Source: Xanthomonas indica
Lineage (GTDB): Bacteria > Pseudomonadota > Gammaproteobacteria > Xanthomonadales > Xanthomonadaceae
Length of the DNA stretch: 64,000 bases
Direction of reading: 5' to 3'
Assembly: GCF_040529045.1 (NCBI RefSeq)
Contig: NZ_CP131914.1
Span: 2,588,501 to 2,652,500, forward strand
Below, piece by piece: positions 45,889 through 55,098 of this stretch. Under the pieces are notes generated by a model that saw only the letters and a list, made by a program, of their open reading frames with translations, searched no databases and was not told where the DNA came from. The position numbers were made by a program, and so were the translations under genes. Each line of letters starts with the position of its first letter. Position 1 is the stretch's first letter.

Positions 45889-46450
45889 CGAGGTCTTGCC
45901 GCCGGGACTGGGCCAGGAAGTACGCAACTGGGCCACGCGCGGCAAGCTCGATCCCACCCACATCGAATCGCTGCGGCGCAATTCGCCGCTGGGCGCGCTG
46001 CTCGCCGCCGGCCTGGACGTGCGCAACCGCCCGCGCGAGATCGTGCGCGAGCGCATCGAGGACACCGGCCGGCACGTCGTGCACCGCATGGAGCGCTACC
46101 TGAACGCTTTGGGCACGATTGCCTCGGCCGGACCGCTGCTGGGCCTGCTCGGCACCGTGGTCGGCATGATCCAGATGTTCCTCGGCATTCTCGACCATGG
46201 CCTGGGCGACGTGAACCAGCTCGCCGGCGGCATCGGCAAGGCGCTGGTGTGCACCGCCACCGGCATGATCATCGCGGTGCCGGCGCTGATCTTCCATCGC
46301 CATTTCAAGGGCCGCATCGCCGGCTACGTGATCGAGATGGAGAAGGAAGCCACCGCACTGACCGACGCGCTGGACGGCCACGGCCGTGCCACGGCGCCGG
46401 CCGCGCCGGCGCGTGGCGCCGCGCCGAACGCCGCGGCGGCCAAGGGCTGA
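45782..46450 (+). CDS. exbB: MotA/TolQ/ExbB proton channel family protein
   Basis: This 222-residue inner-membrane proton channel subunit, with three transmembrane segments (MVPLLLLGVVALAIVLERFW; GTIASAGPLLGLLGTVVGMI; ALVCTATGMIIAVPALIF), partners with ExbD. It starts at GTG with GGAGG 8 nt upstream, giving VWELVKAGGWPM. In this position before msbA the pair is common in gammaproteobacteria and may energise TonB-type or envelope lipid processes. The start lies 107 nt inside comEC. Confidence 0.93.
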   Translation: MWELVKAGGWPMVPLLLLGVVALAIVLERFWSLRRSEVLPPGLGQEVRNWATRGKLDPTHIESLRRNSPLGALLAAGLDVRNRPREIVRERIEDTGRHVVHRMERYLNALGTIASAGPLLGLLGTVVGMIQMFLGILDHGLGDVNQLAGGIGKALVCTATGMIIAVPALIFHRHFKGRIAGYVIEMEKEATALTDALDGHGRATAPAAPARGAAPNAAAAKG

Positions 46451-46454
46451 GCCG

Positions 46455-46892
46455 GTGCGGATCCGCGACGACCGTGGCCAGGACGAGCCGCATATCGACC
46501 TGGTGCCCTTGATCGACGTCATCCTGGTGCTGATCATCTTCTTCGTCGTGACCACCACCTTCGATGCCCGTTCCACGCTGCAACTGCAGCTGCCCAATGC
46601 CAGCGACCGCAACGCGCCGCCGCCGGCGCATGCGCTGAGCGTGCTGATCAACGCCGACGGGCATTACTTCATCAACGACCAGGAAGTGCTGCGCACCGAC
46701 GTGGAGTCGGTCAAGCGCAGCATCGCCCAGGTCGCCGGCGACGACCGCGAGCAGCCGGTACTGCTGCGCGCCGACGCGCGCACGCCGTACCAGGCGGTGG
46801 TTACCGCCCAGGACGCGTTGGGCCAGCTCGGGTTCCGCCGCATCGCCATCGCCACTGCTCCCGAAGTCAACAGGGACGGAAGCTCCAAGTGA
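46455..46892 (+). CDS. exbD: Biopolymer transport protein ExbD/TolR family
   Basis: The 145-residue partner of the ExbB channel has one N-terminal membrane helix with the proton-carrying Asp in [20 protein letters not shown] and a small periplasmic domain. It starts at GTG four bases after the exbB stop. The end overlaps the msbA GTG by 4 nt. Confidence 0.93.
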   Translation: MRIRDDRGQDEPHIDLVPLIDVILVLIIFFVVTTTFDARSTLQLQLPNASDRNAPPPAHALSVLINADGHYFINDQEVLRTDVESVKRSIAQVAGDDREQPVLLRADARTPYQAVVTAQDALGQLGFRRIAIATAPEVNRDGSSK

Positions 46893-48661
46893 ATGTACCT
46901 ACCGACGTGCCCGTCCAGGATTCCCCCTGGCGGACCTATCGCCGCCTGTTGTCCTATGCCGGCGGCTACCGCGGACTGCTGCTGATCGCCGCGGTCGGCG
47001 CGCTGCTGGAGGCGCTGGCCGGCTCCGGCTTCCTGGCGCTGATGAAGCCCATCACCGACGAGACCTTCATCGCGCGCAATCGCGAGGTGGCGATGTGGCT
47101 GCCGTTGCAGATCGTCGGCCTGTTCGTGCTGCGCGGCATCGCCGGCTACGTCACCGACATGTCGATGGGGCGCGCGGCGCGGAGCATCTCCCGCGATTTC
47201 CGGGTCAACGTGCTGGACAAGTACCTGCGCCTGCCGGGCAGCCGCTTCGACGCCGAGCCGGTGGCCTCGATGCTGGTGCGGCTGGGCTCGGACAGCGAGC
47301 AGGTGGCGCAGGCCGCGGTCGACGCGATGAAGGTGATGGTGCAGCAGACCCTGCAGATCGTCGGCGCGCTGGCGGTGATGCTGTGGTACAGCTGGACCGT
47401 GACCGTCACCATCCTGCTGGTGGCGCCGCCGCTGGCCTGGGTGATGGACCGCGTGGCCAAGCGCTACCGCCGGGTCAGCCACCGCATCCAGGAGAGCAAC
47501 GCCGAACTGATGCAGGCCGCCGAGCAGGCGCTGTCCGGCAACCAGGAGGTCAAGGTCTACGGCGCGCGCGCCAGCGAGATGGAGCGCTACCAGCACCTGG
47601 CCGACACCAACCTGCATCTGGCGATGAAGGTCGAGTCCACCCGCGGCATCTCTTCGGCCGCAGTGCAGTTGCTGGGCGCGATCGGCCTGGCCGCGCTGCT
47701 GCTGATCGCCGGCCACGAGGCACTGGCCGGGCGCCTGACCGCCGGCGAGTTCGTCTCGCTGATGACCGCGATGATGGCGATCATCCCGGCGCTGAAGAAC
47801 CTGACCAACGTGCAGAACATGCTGCAGCGGGGCGTCGCCTCGGCGCAGCGGCTGTTCGTGGTGCTGGATGCGCCGGAGGAACAGGACAGCGGCAGCCGCC
47901 ACATCGAGCGTGCGCAGGGGCGGATCGAGTTCCGCGAGGTCACTGCCGCCTACCCGGGGCAGGCACGGCCGGCGCTGGCCGAGGTCAGCTTCGTCGCCGA
48001 GCCCGGCACCGTCACCGCCATCGTCGGCCGCTCCGGCAGCGGCAAGTCCAGCCTGGTCAAGCTGATCCCGCGTTTCTACGATCCGCAATCCGGGCAGATC
48101 CTGCTCGATGGCCATCCGCTGCAGGAGTACCGCCTGGAGGATCTGCGCCGGCAGATCGCCCTGGTCGGCCAGCAGGTGATGCTGTTCGACGGCAGCATCG
48201 CCGAGAACGTCGCCTATGGCGAGATGCGCGAGGCGGGCCCGGCGCAACTGCAGCAGGCGATCGCCGACGCCAACGCGATGGAGTTCGTCGAGCACCTGCC
48301 CGAGGGCGTGCAGGCGCAGGTCGGGGCCAAGGGCGGGCGCCTGTCCGGCGGCCAGCGCCAGCGCCTGGCGATCGCCCGCGCGATGCTCAAGGACGCGCCG
48401 ATCCTGATCCTCGACGAGGCCACCGCCGCGTTGGACAACGAATCCGAACGGCTGGTGCAGGACGCCCTGCACCGGTTGATGCCCGATCGCACCACGCTGG
48501 TCATCGCCCACCGTTTGTCGACCATCGAACACGCCGACCAGGTGCTGGTGATGGACCATGGCCGCATCGTCGAGCGCGGCACCCACCACGAACTGCTGGC
48601 GCTGGGCGGAGTGTATGCGCACCTGCACAGCATGCAGTTCCGCGAAAGGCAGTTCGGATGA
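46889..48661 (+). CDS. msbA: Lipid A export ATP-binding/permease protein MsbA
   Basis: MsbA flips core-lipid A across the inner membrane. The 590-residue half-transporter has six membrane helices in the first 320 residues and an ATPase domain with Walker [21 protein letters not shown], signature [16 protein letters not shown] and Walker [14 protein letters not shown]. It starts at GTG, overlapping exbD, and its stop overlaps lpxK. Its place before lpxK is the conserved lipid A gene order. Confidence 0.97.
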   Translation: MNVPTDVPVQDSPWRTYRRLLSYAGGYRGLLLIAAVGALLEALAGSGFLALMKPITDETFIARNREVAMWLPLQIVGLFVLRGIAGYVTDMSMGRAARSISRDFRVNVLDKYLRLPGSRFDAEPVASMLVRLGSDSEQVAQAAVDAMKVMVQQTLQIVGALAVMLWYSWTVTVTILLVAPPLAWVMDRVAKRYRRVSHRIQESNAELMQAAEQALSGNQEVKVYGARASEMERYQHLADTNLHLAMKVESTRGISSAAVQLLGAIGLAALLLIAGHEALAGRLTAGEFVSLMTAMMAIIPALKNLTNVQNMLQRGVASAQRLFVVLDAPEEQDSGSRHIERAQGRIEFREVTAAYPGQARPALAEVSFVAEPGTVTAIVGRSGSGKSSLVKLIPRFYDPQSGQILLDGHPLQEYRLEDLRRQIALVGQQVMLFDGSIAENVAYGEMREAGPAQLQQAIADANAMEFVEHLPEGVQAQVGAKGGRLSGGQRQRLAIARAMLKDAPILILDEATAALDNESERLVQDALHRLMPDRTTLVIAHRLSTIEHADQVLVMDHGRIVERGTHHELLALGGVYAHLHSMQFRERQFG

Positions 48662-49692
48662 GCGAGCGCGGGCCACACACCCCCGCCTACTGGTACGGCA
48701 CGGGCGCGCCGCCGCTGCACGCGCGCGTGCTGACCCCGCTGTACGCGGCGGCGATCGCGCTGCGCCGTGCGCTGTACCGGCGCGGCTGGCGCAAGCGCCA
48801 CAGCATCGCCGCGCCGGTGGTGGTGGTGGGCAATCTCACCGCGGGCGGCACCGGCAAGACGCCGCTGACCATCGCCCTGGTGCAGCGCCTGCGCGAGGCC
48901 GGCTGGAGCCCGGGCGTGGCCAGCCGCGGCTACGGCCGCAGCCAGCCGCAGGAACCGCGCTGGATCGAGCCGGGCACGTCGGCCGAGCAGGGCGGCGACG
49001 AGCCGGTGCTGATCGCGCGCAAGACCGGCGTGCCGGTGCGGGTGGACCGCGACCGCGTGGCCGCGGCGCGCGCGCTGCTGCAGGCCGGCTGCGACATCGT
49101 GGTCTGCGACGATGGCCTGCAGCACTACCGTCTGCAGCGCGACATCGAGATCGAGGTGGTGGACGGCCAGCGCCGCTACGGCAACGGCCGCCTGCTGCCG
49201 GCCGGGCCGCTGCGCGAGCCGGTGGCGCGCGGCAACGAATGCGATTTCCGGGTCATCAACCTGGGTCAGGCCAGCGACAGCGGCACGCTCGACGCCGGCT
49301 TTGGCGAGTGGGCGATGCGTCTGCGCATCGACAGCGCGCAGCCGTTGCGCGGCGGCCGTGCGCGGCCGCTGCGCAGCTTCGCCGGCCAGCGCGTGCATGC
49401 CGTCGCCGGCATCGCCCATCCGCAGCGCTTCTTCGACATGCTGCGCGCGCAGGGCATCGGCGTGGTCCCGCATGCCTTTCCCGACCACCACCAGTACCGC
49501 GCCGCGGACCTGGCCTTCGGCAGCGAACTGCCGGTGCTGATGACCGAGAAGGATGCGGTCAAGTGCGCCGCCTTCGTCAACGATTGGTGCTTCAGCGTGC
49601 CGCTGGTCGCCGAACTGCCGGCGGCGTTCTGGATCGGCCTGCTGGACCGGCTGGACAAGCTGCGCGGCCGCGCCGGCGAGTCCGCCGACTAG
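48658..49692 (+). CDS. lpxK: Tetraacyldisaccharide 4'-kinase
   Basis: LpxK phosphorylates the disaccharide precursor of lipid A. The 344 residues contain the P-loop [18 protein letters not shown] (about 57-74), [29 protein letters not shown] and the late MTEKDAVKC motif. ATG overlaps the msbA stop. The usual downstream partner kdsB is separated here by a receptor gene. Confidence 0.97.
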   Translation: MSERGPHTPAYWYGTGAPPLHARVLTPLYAAAIALRRALYRRGWRKRHSIAAPVVVVGNLTAGGTGKTPLTIALVQRLREAGWSPGVASRGYGRSQPQEPRWIEPGTSAEQGGDEPVLIARKTGVPVRVDRDRVAAARALLQAGCDIVVCDDGLQHYRLQRDIEIEVVDGQRRYGNGRLLPAGPLREPVARGNECDFRVINLGQASDSGTLDAGFGEWAMRLRIDSAQPLRGGRARPLRSFAGQRVHAVAGIAHPQRFFDMLRAQGIGVVPHAFPDHHQYRAADLAFGSELPVLMTEKDAVKCAAFVNDWCFSVPLVAELPAAFWIGLLDRLDKLRGRAGESAD

Positions 49693-50008
49693 CGGCGCCT
49701 CTCGGCACCGGTTTCCGCCACCATCGCGCCGGATCCGCATGCCCCGTAGGAGCGGCTTCAGTCGCGATGGGGCGTTCCCGGGAACGCCCGTCGTGGCTGA
49801 AGCCGCTCCTACGAGACACTTTTCGCCGTGATGATAGGCGTCCTCGCGGCGCGCCGCGCTCCACCTGTCGCGCCGTGCCGACGGCGCGTTCGGATGTCCG
49901 CGCGTACCGCGCTTCCGCTAGCGGCCGTCGCACGTTTCGCAATTACCAGCGACGGCACCCCGCGTCGCGGCAGGGGCCCGGCGCGACGCGTTCCGCCAGC
50001 GGCCTGCG
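49693..50008. repeat. lpxK downstream gap containing a REP hairpin
   Basis: The 316-bp stretch has no gene. A 67-nt paired REP lies at 49746-49812, with a perfect inner palindrome GGGCGTTCCCGGGAACGCCC at 49770-49789. The rest up to the receptor gene end shows no repeated structure. Confidence 0.85.
49746..49812. repeat. 67-nt paired REP forming a nearly perfect hairpin
   Basis: A forward REP (GTAGGAGCGGCTTCAGTC..) and an inverted REP (..GGCTGAAGCCGCTCCTAC) flank a perfect 20-bp palindrome, so the whole unit can fold as one stem. It lies directly after lpxK and could also terminate its transcript. Confidence 0.88.
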
Positions 50009-52198
50009 CTAGAACCGGTAGGTCAGCGACAGCGCCGTGTTGCGTGGCGCGCCGTAGTAGCCCTGCGCCCAGTACAGGCTGTTGATGTATTTGCGGTCGG
50101 TGACGTTGTAGACGTTGAGCGTCGCGCTGAGCCGCGGCGTGATGGCGTACTGCGCCATCAGCCCCAGCAGCGCATAGCTGCCTTGGCGGGTGTAGATGGG
50201 ATTGCCGGCGGTGTCCACGGCCTCCTGGTCGCGGACGATGGCGTCTTGCCAGGTCAGGGTCGCGCCCAACTGCAAGGCGTCCCATTGCGGCACGGTGTAG
50301 GTGGTCGCCAGCTTGAACGTGCGGCGCGGCACGTAGGTGCGCACGTTGCGCCCGTCGTCGCCCTTGATGCCCAGTTGGGTATAGCCGGCGTTGAGTTGCC
50401 AGTGCGCGCCGATCCGGCCGGCGACGTCGAACTCGTAGCCGGTGGAGGTGGCGTCGATCGGCCGGTAGGTCTGCAGGGTGCCGACGAAGACATCGGCTTC
50501 GGCGGTGTTGTCCTGCTTGGCACGGAACAGGGCGAAGGAGGCATTGACGCGCTGCTGCAACCACTGGCCCTTGATGCCGAGTTCGGCGTTGCTGCCGGTG
50601 ATGGGGTCGAGCACCCGCAGCGTGCGGTCCAGTTCGGTCTGCGGGTTGAAGATCTCCGCATAGCTGGCGTACAGCGCGTAGTTCGGAGCGAAGTTATAGA
50701 CCGCACCGACGAACGGCGTGGTCTTGCTGTCGTCGTAGGCGTGCTGCACGCCGTAGTTCTGGCCGCGGCTCTCGATCCGGGTGTGGTTGACGCCGGTGAT
50801 CAGCTTCAGCGTCTCGCCGAGGTTCCAGCGCGCAGTGGCGTAGGCGGTGCGCCGGGTGATGTCGAACTGCGCGCCGTCGGAGAAGGCATCGAACCGCGGC
50901 TTGGGATAGGCGCCGGTCCAGTCCTGCAGAGGCGGCAGTGGCGTGCCGATGTCGTTGCCGTACCAGGACACCTGGTCGGCCTCCACGCGGCCCCACTTCA
51001 CGCCCACCACCAACTCGTGCTCGCGCCCGCCGAGCGCGAACGGGCCGCTCGCGTACACGTCGGCGTACTTCTGCGTTTCGGTGCTGCCGTACTGCGAGGG
51101 ATAGGAGAACAGGCCCAGGCCGGTCGCGCGGTCGGGGGTGCCGTAGACGTAGAACAGCTGGGCATCGTTGTCGAGCTTGCGGTAGTTCAGCGCCAGCGTG
51201 AGCTGCCAGTCCGCGCCCAGGTCCTGCCGCAGTTCCAGGAACCCGCGCTTGTCTTCGGTGGTCCAGTACGACCAGTCGGCCGAGGTGCTGGTGGACCGAA
51301 CGAAATCCGTGGCGCTGCCATCGCTGTAGTACAGCGGCAGTGCGCCCCACATGCCGCCGGTGGCGTCGTTTTTTTGATAGCTTGCGCCGACGCTCAGGCG
51401 GGTGCGATCGCCGAGATCGGTCTCGACGATGCCATAGAGGCTGTGCTTCTTCAGCGCATAGCGGTCCAGGTAGCTGTCGCCGTCCTGGCCGGCGGCGACT
51501 ACGCGGCCGCGCACGCTGCCGCTGGCGTTGAGCGGGCCGGACAGGTCGGCGTCCAGCCGCCGCGTGTCCCAGCTGCCCACCGTCACCCCAGCGCTGCCTT
51601 GCAGGTCCTCGGTGGGTCGCTTGCGCACGAAGTTGATCGTGGCCGACGGATTGCCGGTCGAGGACAGCAAGCCGTTGGCACCGCGCAAGACCTCCACCCG
51701 CTCGTACATCGCAGTGTCCAGGTCACCCTCGGCGCCGCCGTTGGTGAACGGCAGACCGAGGCCGTCGACCTGGAAGTTGACGACGTCGAAACCGCGCGCA
51801 CTGTAGTAGGTGCGATCGGTCTCGATCTTCTCGACGTTGATGCCGGTGGCCAGCGCCAGCACGTCGTTGGCGTTGCGCAGGCCGAAGTCGTCCATCTGCT
51901 CGCGGCCGATGCTGCTCACCGACTGCGGCGTCTCCAGCGGACTGAGCACCAAGCCGGTGCCGGTGGCGCTGGACGGCGCGGTATAGCCGTCCTTGCGCTG
52001 CGCGACCACATCCAGTTTCTCCAACTCGGTGGGTTGCCGGTCGCCGGTCGCCAGGGCGTCGGCCGCGCCAACGCCGGCCTCGGCGGCGCTGGCCGCGGCT
52101 GGCAGAAGCAGTGCGGCGATGGCCAGGCACAGTGCGCGGCGCGTGATGGCGGAAGGGAGCTGCGCAGCGGATCGGAGGGAGGGGGCAGGGAGGTTCAT
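50009..52198 (-). CDS. TonB-dependent siderophore receptor (FhuE/FpvA-like)
   Basis: This 729-residue outer-membrane receptor probably imports a ferric siderophore. A signal peptide ends near SAAEA (about 40), followed by a TonB-box-like LDVVAQ, a plug domain ([67 protein letters not shown]) and a 22-strand barrel ending in Phe (SLTYRF). Those plug motifs are typical of the siderophore class. A Fur-box-like site lies about 100 bp upstream. It is alone and opposite in orientation to lpxK and kdsB. Confidence 0.93.
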   Translation of the reverse strand: MNLPAPSLRSAAQLPSAITRRALCLAIAALLLPAAASAAEAGVGAADALATGDRQPTELEKLDVVAQRKDGYTAPSSATGTGLVLSPLETPQSVSSIGREQMDDFGLRNANDVLALATGINVEKIETDRTYYSARGFDVVNFQVDGLGLPFTNGGAEGDLDTAMYERVEVLRGANGLLSSTGNPSATINFVRKRPTEDLQGSAGVTVGSWDTRRLDADLSGPLNASGSVRGRVVAAGQDGDSYLDRYALKKHSLYGIVETDLGDRTRLSVGASYQKNDATGGMWGALPLYYSDGSATDFVRSTSTSADWSYWTTEDKRGFLELRQDLGADWQLTLALNYRKLDNDAQLFYVYGTPDRATGLGLFSYPSQYGSTETQKYADVYASGPFALGGREHELVVGVKWGRVEADQVSWYGNDIGTPLPPLQDWTGAYPKPRFDAFSDGAQFDITRRTAYATARWNLGETLKLITGVNHTRIESRGQNYGVQHAYDDSKTTPFVGAVYNFAPNYALYASYAEIFNPQTELDRTLRVLDPITGSNAELGIKGQWLQQRVNASFALFRAKQDNTAEADVFVGTLQTYRPIDATSTGYEFDVAGRIGAHWQLNAGYTQLGIKGDDGRNVRTYVPRRTFKLATTYTVPQWDALQLGATLTWQDAIVRDQEAVDTAGNPIYTRQGSYALLGLMAQYAITPRLSATLNVYNVTDRKYINSLYWAQGYYGAPRNTALSLTYRF

Positions 52199-52295
52199 CG
52201 GTGGGGTCTATAGAATGGGCGGGAGGCAACGCCGTCGCGCCAGAGGCTGTCGTAGCGGCACATGTGCCGGGGCAGTTCGGTCGTCAAATGGCGAA

Positions 52296-52310
52296 TGCGA
52301 ACTATTCTCA
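52296..52310. promoter_or_regulatory. Putative Fur box upstream of the siderophore receptor
   Basis: TGCGAACTATTCTCA (minus strand TGAGAATAGTTCGCA) fits the 7-1-7 Fur pattern well in its left half and about 4 of 7 in its right half. It lies 98 bp before the receptor start in an otherwise AT-rich patch (ctcaataattgac), likely the promoter. Iron repression is inferred. Confidence 0.55.
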
Positions 52311-52415
52311 ATAATTGACGGAGAAAGATCAATTCATGGCCGGATTCGCCCCGCTCCCGCTCCCGCACCTGCCTGCCGCCGCCATCGACCTTCCCGCCGC
52401 CGGCGCGGTGGCGGC

Positions 52416-53195
52416 ATGAACGCCGCCGTCCCGTCCTTCGTCGTCGCCATCCCGGCCCGCTATGCCGCGTCGCGGCTGCCGGGCAAGCCCTTGCGCGCGC
52501 TCGGCGGCGAGCCGCTGATCCGCCACGTGGCACGGCGTGCGCTCGCCGCCGGCGCTTGGCAGGTGTGGGTGGCCGCCGACGATGCGCGCATCGCCGCCGC
52601 GGTGGCCGACCTGGACGGCGTGCACGTGGCCCATACCTCCACCGACCACGCGTCCGGCACCGATCGCCTGGCCGAATGCGCCGACATCGCCGGCTGGGAC
52701 GACGCGACCCTGGTGGTCAACCTGCAGGGCGACGAGCCGTTCGCGCCGGTCGCCGGCATCGTCGCGGTGGCCCGGACCCTGGCCGACAGCGGCGCCGAGA
52801 TGGCGACCCTGGGTACGCCGGTGGACGCGGCCGAGCATCTGTTCGATCCCAACGTGGTCAAGCTGGTGCGCAGTGCCGCTGGCGATGCGCTGTACTTCAG
52901 CCGCGCGCCGATCCCCTGGCACCGCGACGCCTTCGCCGCCTCGCAGGCGCAGCTGCCGCTGCCGGGCCCGTGGCTGCGGCATATCGGCATCTACGCCTAC
53001 CGCGCGGGCTTCCTGCGCCGGTTCGCGGCGATGCCGCCGGGGCAGTTGGAGCGGATCGAGTCGCTGGAACAGTTGCGGGTGCTGGAAGCCGGCTTCCGCA
53101 TCGCGGTGGCGCTGTCGCCGGCGCCGTTCCCGCCCGGCGTGGACACGCCCGAGGACCTGGCGCGCGCCGAGGCCCACCTGCAGGGCCAGGCATGA
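52416..53195 (+). CDS. kdsB: 3-deoxy-manno-octulosonate cytidylyltransferase
   Basis: KdsB activates Kdo with CTP for lipopolysaccharide core synthesis. The 259 residues include the nucleotide-binding motif [25 protein letters not shown], and [12 protein letters not shown] plus [11 protein letters not shown]. Its 3' end overlaps the phosphatase gene by ATGA, beginning a run of four overlapping genes. Confidence 0.97.
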   Translation: MNAAVPSFVVAIPARYAASRLPGKPLRALGGEPLIRHVARRALAAGAWQVWVAADDARIAAAVADLDGVHVAHTSTDHASGTDRLAECADIAGWDDATLVVNLQGDEPFAPVAGIVAVARTLADSGAEMATLGTPVDAAEHLFDPNVVKLVRSAAGDALYFSRAPIPWHRDAFAASQAQLPLPGPWLRHIGIYAYRAGFLRRFAAMPPGQLERIESLEQLRVLEAGFRIAVALSPAPFPPGVDTPEDLARAEAHLQGQA

Positions 53196-53680
53196 AGCTG
53201 CTGCTGGTGTGCCTGGGCAACATCTGCCGGTCGCCGATGGCCGAGGGCGCGCTGCGCCATCACCTGCAGCGCTCGCCGCTGGCCGGGCTGGTCCAGGTCG
53301 ACTCGGCGGGCACCGGCGACTGGCACCGGGGCGAACCGCCGGACCGGCGCGCGGTGGCCTGCGCCGCCGCCCACGACGTGGACATCGCCGGGCTGCGCGC
53401 GCGCCAGCTGCACGACCGCGACTTTGCCGAGTTCGACTGGATCCTGTGCGCCGATGCGGCCAACCTGCGCGACGTGCTCCAGCGTGCTCCGGCATCGGCG
53501 CACGACCGCGTGGCGCTGTGGCTGCCGTGGGCCGGGGTGCGCAGCCATCGCGAGATCCCCGATCCGTACACCGGCGGCAGCGCCCAGTTCGAGCAGGTCT
53601 GGCAACTGGTAGACGAAGCCGCCGCCGGCAGCGTGGCACGACTGTCCGTGGACCTCGGCTCCGGCATAATCGGCCGATGA
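53192..53680 (+). CDS. Low-molecular-weight protein-tyrosine-phosphatase family protein
   Basis: The 162-residue enzyme carries the catalytic P-loop [14 protein letters not shown] (nucleophile Cys near residue 7) and the general-acid motif IPDPYTGG. Such proteins either dephosphorylate tyrosine kinases of polysaccharide synthesis or act as small-molecule phosphatases; the partner is unknown here. Overlaps of 4 nt on both sides place it in the kdsB-uvrC operon. Confidence 0.93.
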   Translation: MKLLLVCLGNICRSPMAEGALRHHLQRSPLAGLVQVDSAGTGDWHRGEPPDRRAVACAAAHDVDIAGLRARQLHDRDFAEFDWILCADAANLRDVLQRAPASAHDRVALWLPWAGVRSHREIPDPYTGGSAQFEQVWQLVDEAAAGSVARLSVDLGSGIIGR

Positions 53681-55098
53681 ATTCCATCGCCGCCTTGGAA
53701 CTTCCCGCGTCCGGCGCCTGGCTCAACGCGGCGCCGATCCGGCTGCGCGACCTGCAGGGCCGGGCGCTGGTGCTGGCCTTCGTCAACGCCGCGTCGGTGT
53801 GGTGCGCGCAGCGCCTGGCCGAACTCGGCCAGTGGCAGGCGCGCAATCCCGGGCGGCTGCAGGTGATCGTGGTGCAGGTACCGCGCTTCGACAGCGAGCG
53901 CGAGCCGCAGCGGGCGCTGAAGCTGCTGCGCAGCCAGGGCGTGTCCGCGCCGATCCTGCTCGATGCCGACTGGGCCGCCTGGCAGCGCTTCGGCGTCCAG
54001 GCCTGGCCGACCCTGGTCCTGATCGATGCCGGCGGGGTGGAGCGCGAGCGTCTGGTCGGGATCGGCGGCGCGGAACTGGACAAGGCGCTGCACGCGCTGT
54101 GCGCCGGACAGCCCTTGCCGCTGGACGAGGACCTGCGCGACGCCCGCGAGTCCCAGCCGGAGCCGCGCCTGCCGCTGCGCTTCCCGACCGGCCTGGCGCT
54201 GGCCGAGGACCGCCTGTACGTCGCCGACAGCGGCCACCACCGCATCCTCGAGTGCAGCACCAGCGGCCGCGTGCTGCGCCAGTTTGGCATCGGCACCGCC
54301 GACTTCATCGACGGCGCGATCGGCGAGGCGGCGTTCCACCGCCCGCGCGGGCTGGCCCTGGAGCGCGGGGTGCTGTACGTGGCCGACACCGGCAACCATG
54401 CGCTGCGCCGGATCAACCTGCTCACCGGCCAGGTCGACACCCTGTGCGGCAACGGCCGCGCCGGCGAGCCGGTGGAAGGGCCGGTGGAACAACCGCTGCT
54501 GGCGCCGTTGAACCATCCGCAGGACGTGGTGATCGCCGACAACCAGGTGCACCTGGCGATGGCCGGCGACAACCGTATCTGGAGCTATGACCTGGGCAGC
54601 CGCAGCCTGCGCTGGCGGGCCGGCGCGGGCGCGCTGGAGTTGCGCGACGGCAGCGGCCACCTGGCCGCGTTCGCGCAGCCGTGCAGCCTGGCCGCGGTGC
54701 AGCAGGTGCTGTACGTGTGCGATGCGCTGGGCTCGGCGGTGCGCTCGATGCAGTTGCGCGGCGACCTGGTGCAGACCCTGCTCGGCGGCCAGGGGCCGTG
54801 GGATTTCGGCGACGAGGACGGGCCGCGCAGCCGCGCCCGCCTGCAGTTCCCGCAGGCGATCGCGCTGAGCCCGGACGCGCCGCTGCTGTGGATCGCCGAC
54901 AGCGGCAACGGCAGCCTGCGCAGCCTGCGCCTGGGCGGCGGCGAACTGTCCACCGCGGCCTTGCCGCGGCGCCTGCACGGCCCGGGCGGGCTGGCGGTGG
55001 GCGCCGGCACGGTGTGGATCGCCGAGACCGACGCGCATGCGGTGCTGCGCTACGACATCGCCAGCGGCGAACTGCGCGACGTCGCGATCGGCGAATGA
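53677..55098 (+). CDS. Thioredoxin-like domain fused to an NHL-repeat beta-propeller (NHLRC2-like)
   Basis: The 473-residue protein joins a thioredoxin-like fold (about 1-150: LVLAFVNAASVWCAQRLAEL, FGVQAWPTLVLIDAGG) to NHL repeats (about 165-470: FPTGLALAEDRLYVADSGHH, FHRPRGLALERGVLYVADTG, LNHPQDVVIADNQVHLAMAG). The redox centre keeps only one Cys (WCAQR) where thioredoxins have CxxC, so disulfide reduction is doubtful. There is no signal peptide. Function unknown. ATGA overlaps with the phosphatase and uvrC genes. Confidence 0.88.
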   Translation: MNSIAALELPASGAWLNAAPIRLRDLQGRALVLAFVNAASVWCAQRLAELGQWQARNPGRLQVIVVQVPRFDSEREPQRALKLLRSQGVSAPILLDADWAAWQRFGVQAWPTLVLIDAGGVERERLVGIGGAELDKALHALCAGQPLPLDEDLRDARESQPEPRLPLRFPTGLALAEDRLYVADSGHHRILECSTSGRVLRQFGIGTADFIDGAIGEAAFHRPRGLALERGVLYVADTGNHALRRINLLTGQVDTLCGNGRAGEPVEGPVEQPLLAPLNHPQDVVIADNQVHLAMAGDNRIWSYDLGSRSLRWRAGAGALELRDGSGHLAAFAQPCSLAAVQQVLYVCDALGSAVRSMQLRGDLVQTLLGGQGPWDFGDEDGPRSRARLQFPQAIALSPDAPLLWIADSGNGSLRSLRLGGGELSTAALPRRLHGPGGLAVGAGTVWIAETDAHAVLRYDIASGELRDVAIGE

